A DNA stretch of 11,863 nt from Paracoccaceae bacterium. Lineage in GTDB: Bacteria > Pseudomonadota > Alphaproteobacteria > Rhodobacterales > Rhodobacteraceae. The translations under genes were made by a program, and so were the position numbers. Every line of letters begins with the position of its first letter. The stretch's first letter is position 1. The notes under the pieces were generated by a model that was not told the origin of the DNA, did no database searches, and saw nothing but the letters and a program-made list of their open reading frames with translations. The DNA lies in the NCBI GenBank assembly GCA_003250135.1, contig QKHF01000155.1, positions 1 through 11,863 of the forward strand, given 5' to 3'. Positions 10,488 to 11,863 of the stretch are shown piece after piece.

Positions 10488-11863
10488 TCAGACGAACTGG
10501 AGCGAGACGACCTTCGCATAATACTCGTTGCGCTCCACCAGTTCGTCATGCGGGCCGATGTCCAGGACCCGGCCCTTGTCCAGCAGCACGATCTTGTCCG
10601 CGCCCTTCACCGTCGACAGCCGGTGGGCGATGGCCAGCATGGTCTTCTTGCCTTGCTGCGACAGGATGTAATCCTTCACCAGTTGCTCATTTTCCGCGTC
10701 GAGGGCGGACGTCACCTCGTCGAGCAGCATGATCGGCGCGTCACGCAGGATGGCGCGGGCGATGTTGAGCCGTTGCGCCTGCCCACCTGAGATGTCGCCG
10801 CCCAGTTCGCCCAGCATAGAGTCGAGGCCCTTTGGCAGGCCCTCGACAAACGCGCTCAGGCCGACCCGCGCGCAGGCGTCCAGCGTCTGGTCATGCGTGA
10901 TCGATCGGTCGCCCAGAGTCAGATTGTCGTAGAGGGAGCCGCGGAAGATGAAGCTCGACTGGCCGACATAGGCGATATGATCGCGCAGACTGGCGGTCTC
11001 GATATCCGCCGCGTCCGCGCCGCCGATCAGGATCCGGCCCTCTCGCGGGCGCAGGAATTTCAGCGCCAGACCCAGCACAGTCGACTTGCCCGCGCCGGAC
11101 GGGCCGACGAGGGCGGCCATTTCTCCGGGCGCGACATGGAAGTCGAGGTCCCGCAGAACCGGCGCGCCTTCCTCCTTGTACGAAAAGTCGACATGCTCGA
11201 AGCGAATAGAGGGCGGCGCGGGCGGCTGAGCGTCCACCGCTTCCTCATAGGTCTTGTCGCCGCCGGCGTCGGGCCGGTCGTCATGCAGCACCTCATATAC
11301 CGTGCCGACCTGCACCAGCGACTGTCGCAGCCCAATCCGCAGCTGCGAAAGGCGTCGACCCGGATCGGCCGCAAGCAGAAGAGCTGTCAGGAACGACACC
11401 ATCGTGCCGACGTCGCCTTGCCCATCCGAGATGCGCCACCCCGCGTAGAGCAGCGCCGCGCCGACGGCCAACCCGCCAACCGTGTCCATCAGCGGCACGG
11501 GAAGAGCTTTCAACCGTGCAATTTTGTTGCGCCGCTGCTCCAACGTCGAGATCACGTCCGTCGCGTCGTCCGTCATCCGTTCTTCGAGGTTGTAGGATTT
11601 GACGACCGCCACGCCCTGCACGGTTTCACGCACAAACCGGTTGAGGTCGTCGAAGCTCGACATCTCGTCCCGCGCGAGCGTCTTGATCCGTTTCAGGATC
11701 GCCGACAGCCCGCCAAAGACGATCGGGCCTCCCAAGGCGGCGATCAGAGTCAGCTGCCAGTCTGTCCAGACCATCAGACCAACCAGGCCCGCCAGAGGCG
11801 CGGCATCCGCGGCGCCCCGGGTGACCAGAAGGTTCATGATCTGGTTCACGCCCGTCGCGCCCT
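10488..11863 (-). CDS. ABC exporter, fused permease/ATPase (MsbA/ABCB type), partial (N-terminus beyond right edge)
   Basis: The visible 457 residues are the C-terminal part of a half-size ABC exporter. The reading frame continues into the right edge, so the GTG at 11849 is not the start. The membrane domain shows GLVGLMVWTDWQLTLIAAL (probably TM4-5), the helical coupling stretch RFVRETVQGVAVVKSYNLEE and TVGGLAVGAALLYAGWRI. The ATPase has Walker A GPSGAGKS (11082-11105), a Q-loop (YVGQSSFIF), the signature ISGGQAQR (10770-10793, Ile for the usual Leu), Walker B IMLLDEV (10713-10733) with the catalytic Glu, and the H-loop His (AIAHRLST). This layout fits lipid flippases such as MsbA and type I drug or peptide exporters; the substrate cannot be read. 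No N-terminal peptidase is visible, though that end is missing. Confidence 0.93.
   Translation of the reverse strand, partial: GATGVNQIMNLLVTRGAADAAPLAGLVGLMVWTDWQLTLIAALGGPIVFGGLSAILKRIKTLARDEMSSFDDLNRFVRETVQGVAVVKSYNLEERMTDDATDVISTLEQRRNKIARLKALPVPLMDTVGGLAVGAALLYAGWRISDGQGDVGTMVSFLTALLLAADPGRRLSQLRIGLRQSLVQVGTVYEVLHDDRPDAGGDKTYEEAVDAQPPAPPSIRFEHVDFSYKEEGAPVLRDLDFHVAPGEMAALVGPSGAGKSTVLGLALKFLRPREGRILIGGADAADIETASLRDHIAYVGQSSFIFRGSLYDNLTLGDRSITHDQTLDACARVGLSAFVEGLPKGLDSMLGELGGDISGGQAQRLNIARAILRDAPIMLLDEVTSALDAENEQLVKDYILSQQGKKTMLAIAHRLSTVKGADKIVLLDKGRVLDIGPHDELVERNEYYAKVVSLQFV

Noticed and set aside
9037..11863. Paralogue pair and ABC exporter as one secretion operon
   Set aside because: The exporter gene is convergent with the pair, so they cannot share a transcript, and the exporter lacks features specific for a type I protein secretion partner in the visible part. 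A functional link is not supported by sequence.

Overview
This window is GC-rich chromosomal DNA, with coding sequence running strongly to G/C in third codon positions. The protein families and gene order suggest an alphaproteobacterium, probably Rhodobacterales-like. Pointers are purE-purK beside a YdcH-type small protein, a short S49 peptidase without a membrane anchor, and the run uvrC-pgsA-moaD-moaE. The lineage is inferred from family resemblance; no search was run. I saw no tRNA, rRNA, insertion sequence, integrase or CRISPR array. Most of the window looks like stable core genome.

Layout. (1) 1-1183, minus strand: purE and purK, overlapping by 8 bases, with a good sigma70-like promoter in front of purE; purK runs off the left edge. 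(2) 1196-3252: a minus-strand YdcH/DUF465 small protein lies head-to-head with a plus-strand series: a TIGR02444/DUF2390-type protein, an S49 serine-lysine peptidase and a one-helix protein with a four-cysteine tail. (3) 3274-4335: a promoter candidate and a YrbG-type calcium/sodium antiporter. (4) 4384-5185: a short-chain reductase carrying the Asp-Tyr-Lys catalytic set of pteridine reductases rather than the usual Ser-Tyr-Lys. (5) 5186-5571: the only long non-coding stretch, with an AT-richer core holding small repeats, a dyad and two near-DnaA boxes. (6) 5572-8851: uvrC, pgsA, moaD and moaE packed tightly on one strand, linking DNA repair, phosphatidylglycerol synthesis and molybdopterin synthase.

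(7) 8852-10448: the least conventional part. An AT-rich gap with a near-perfect 29-base dyad is followed by two tandem paralogous genes of 210 and 211 codons. Each encodes an N-terminal peptidoglycan-binding (PG_binding_1) domain fused to an unrecognised helical domain, with no signal peptide or membrane segment. A terminator with a T tract separates them. (8) 10488-11863, minus strand: the C-terminal part of an MsbA/ABCB-type exporter, convergent with the paralogue pair and cut by the right edge.

The best candidate for something undescribed is the paralogue pair: near-identical cell-wall-binding modules, diverged helical tails and no visible export route. The pteridine-reductase-like enzyme, a rare-codon patch with a 16-base palindrome inside pgsA, a nine-G tract in moaE and the clashing start sites at 1403-1406 also merit checks.
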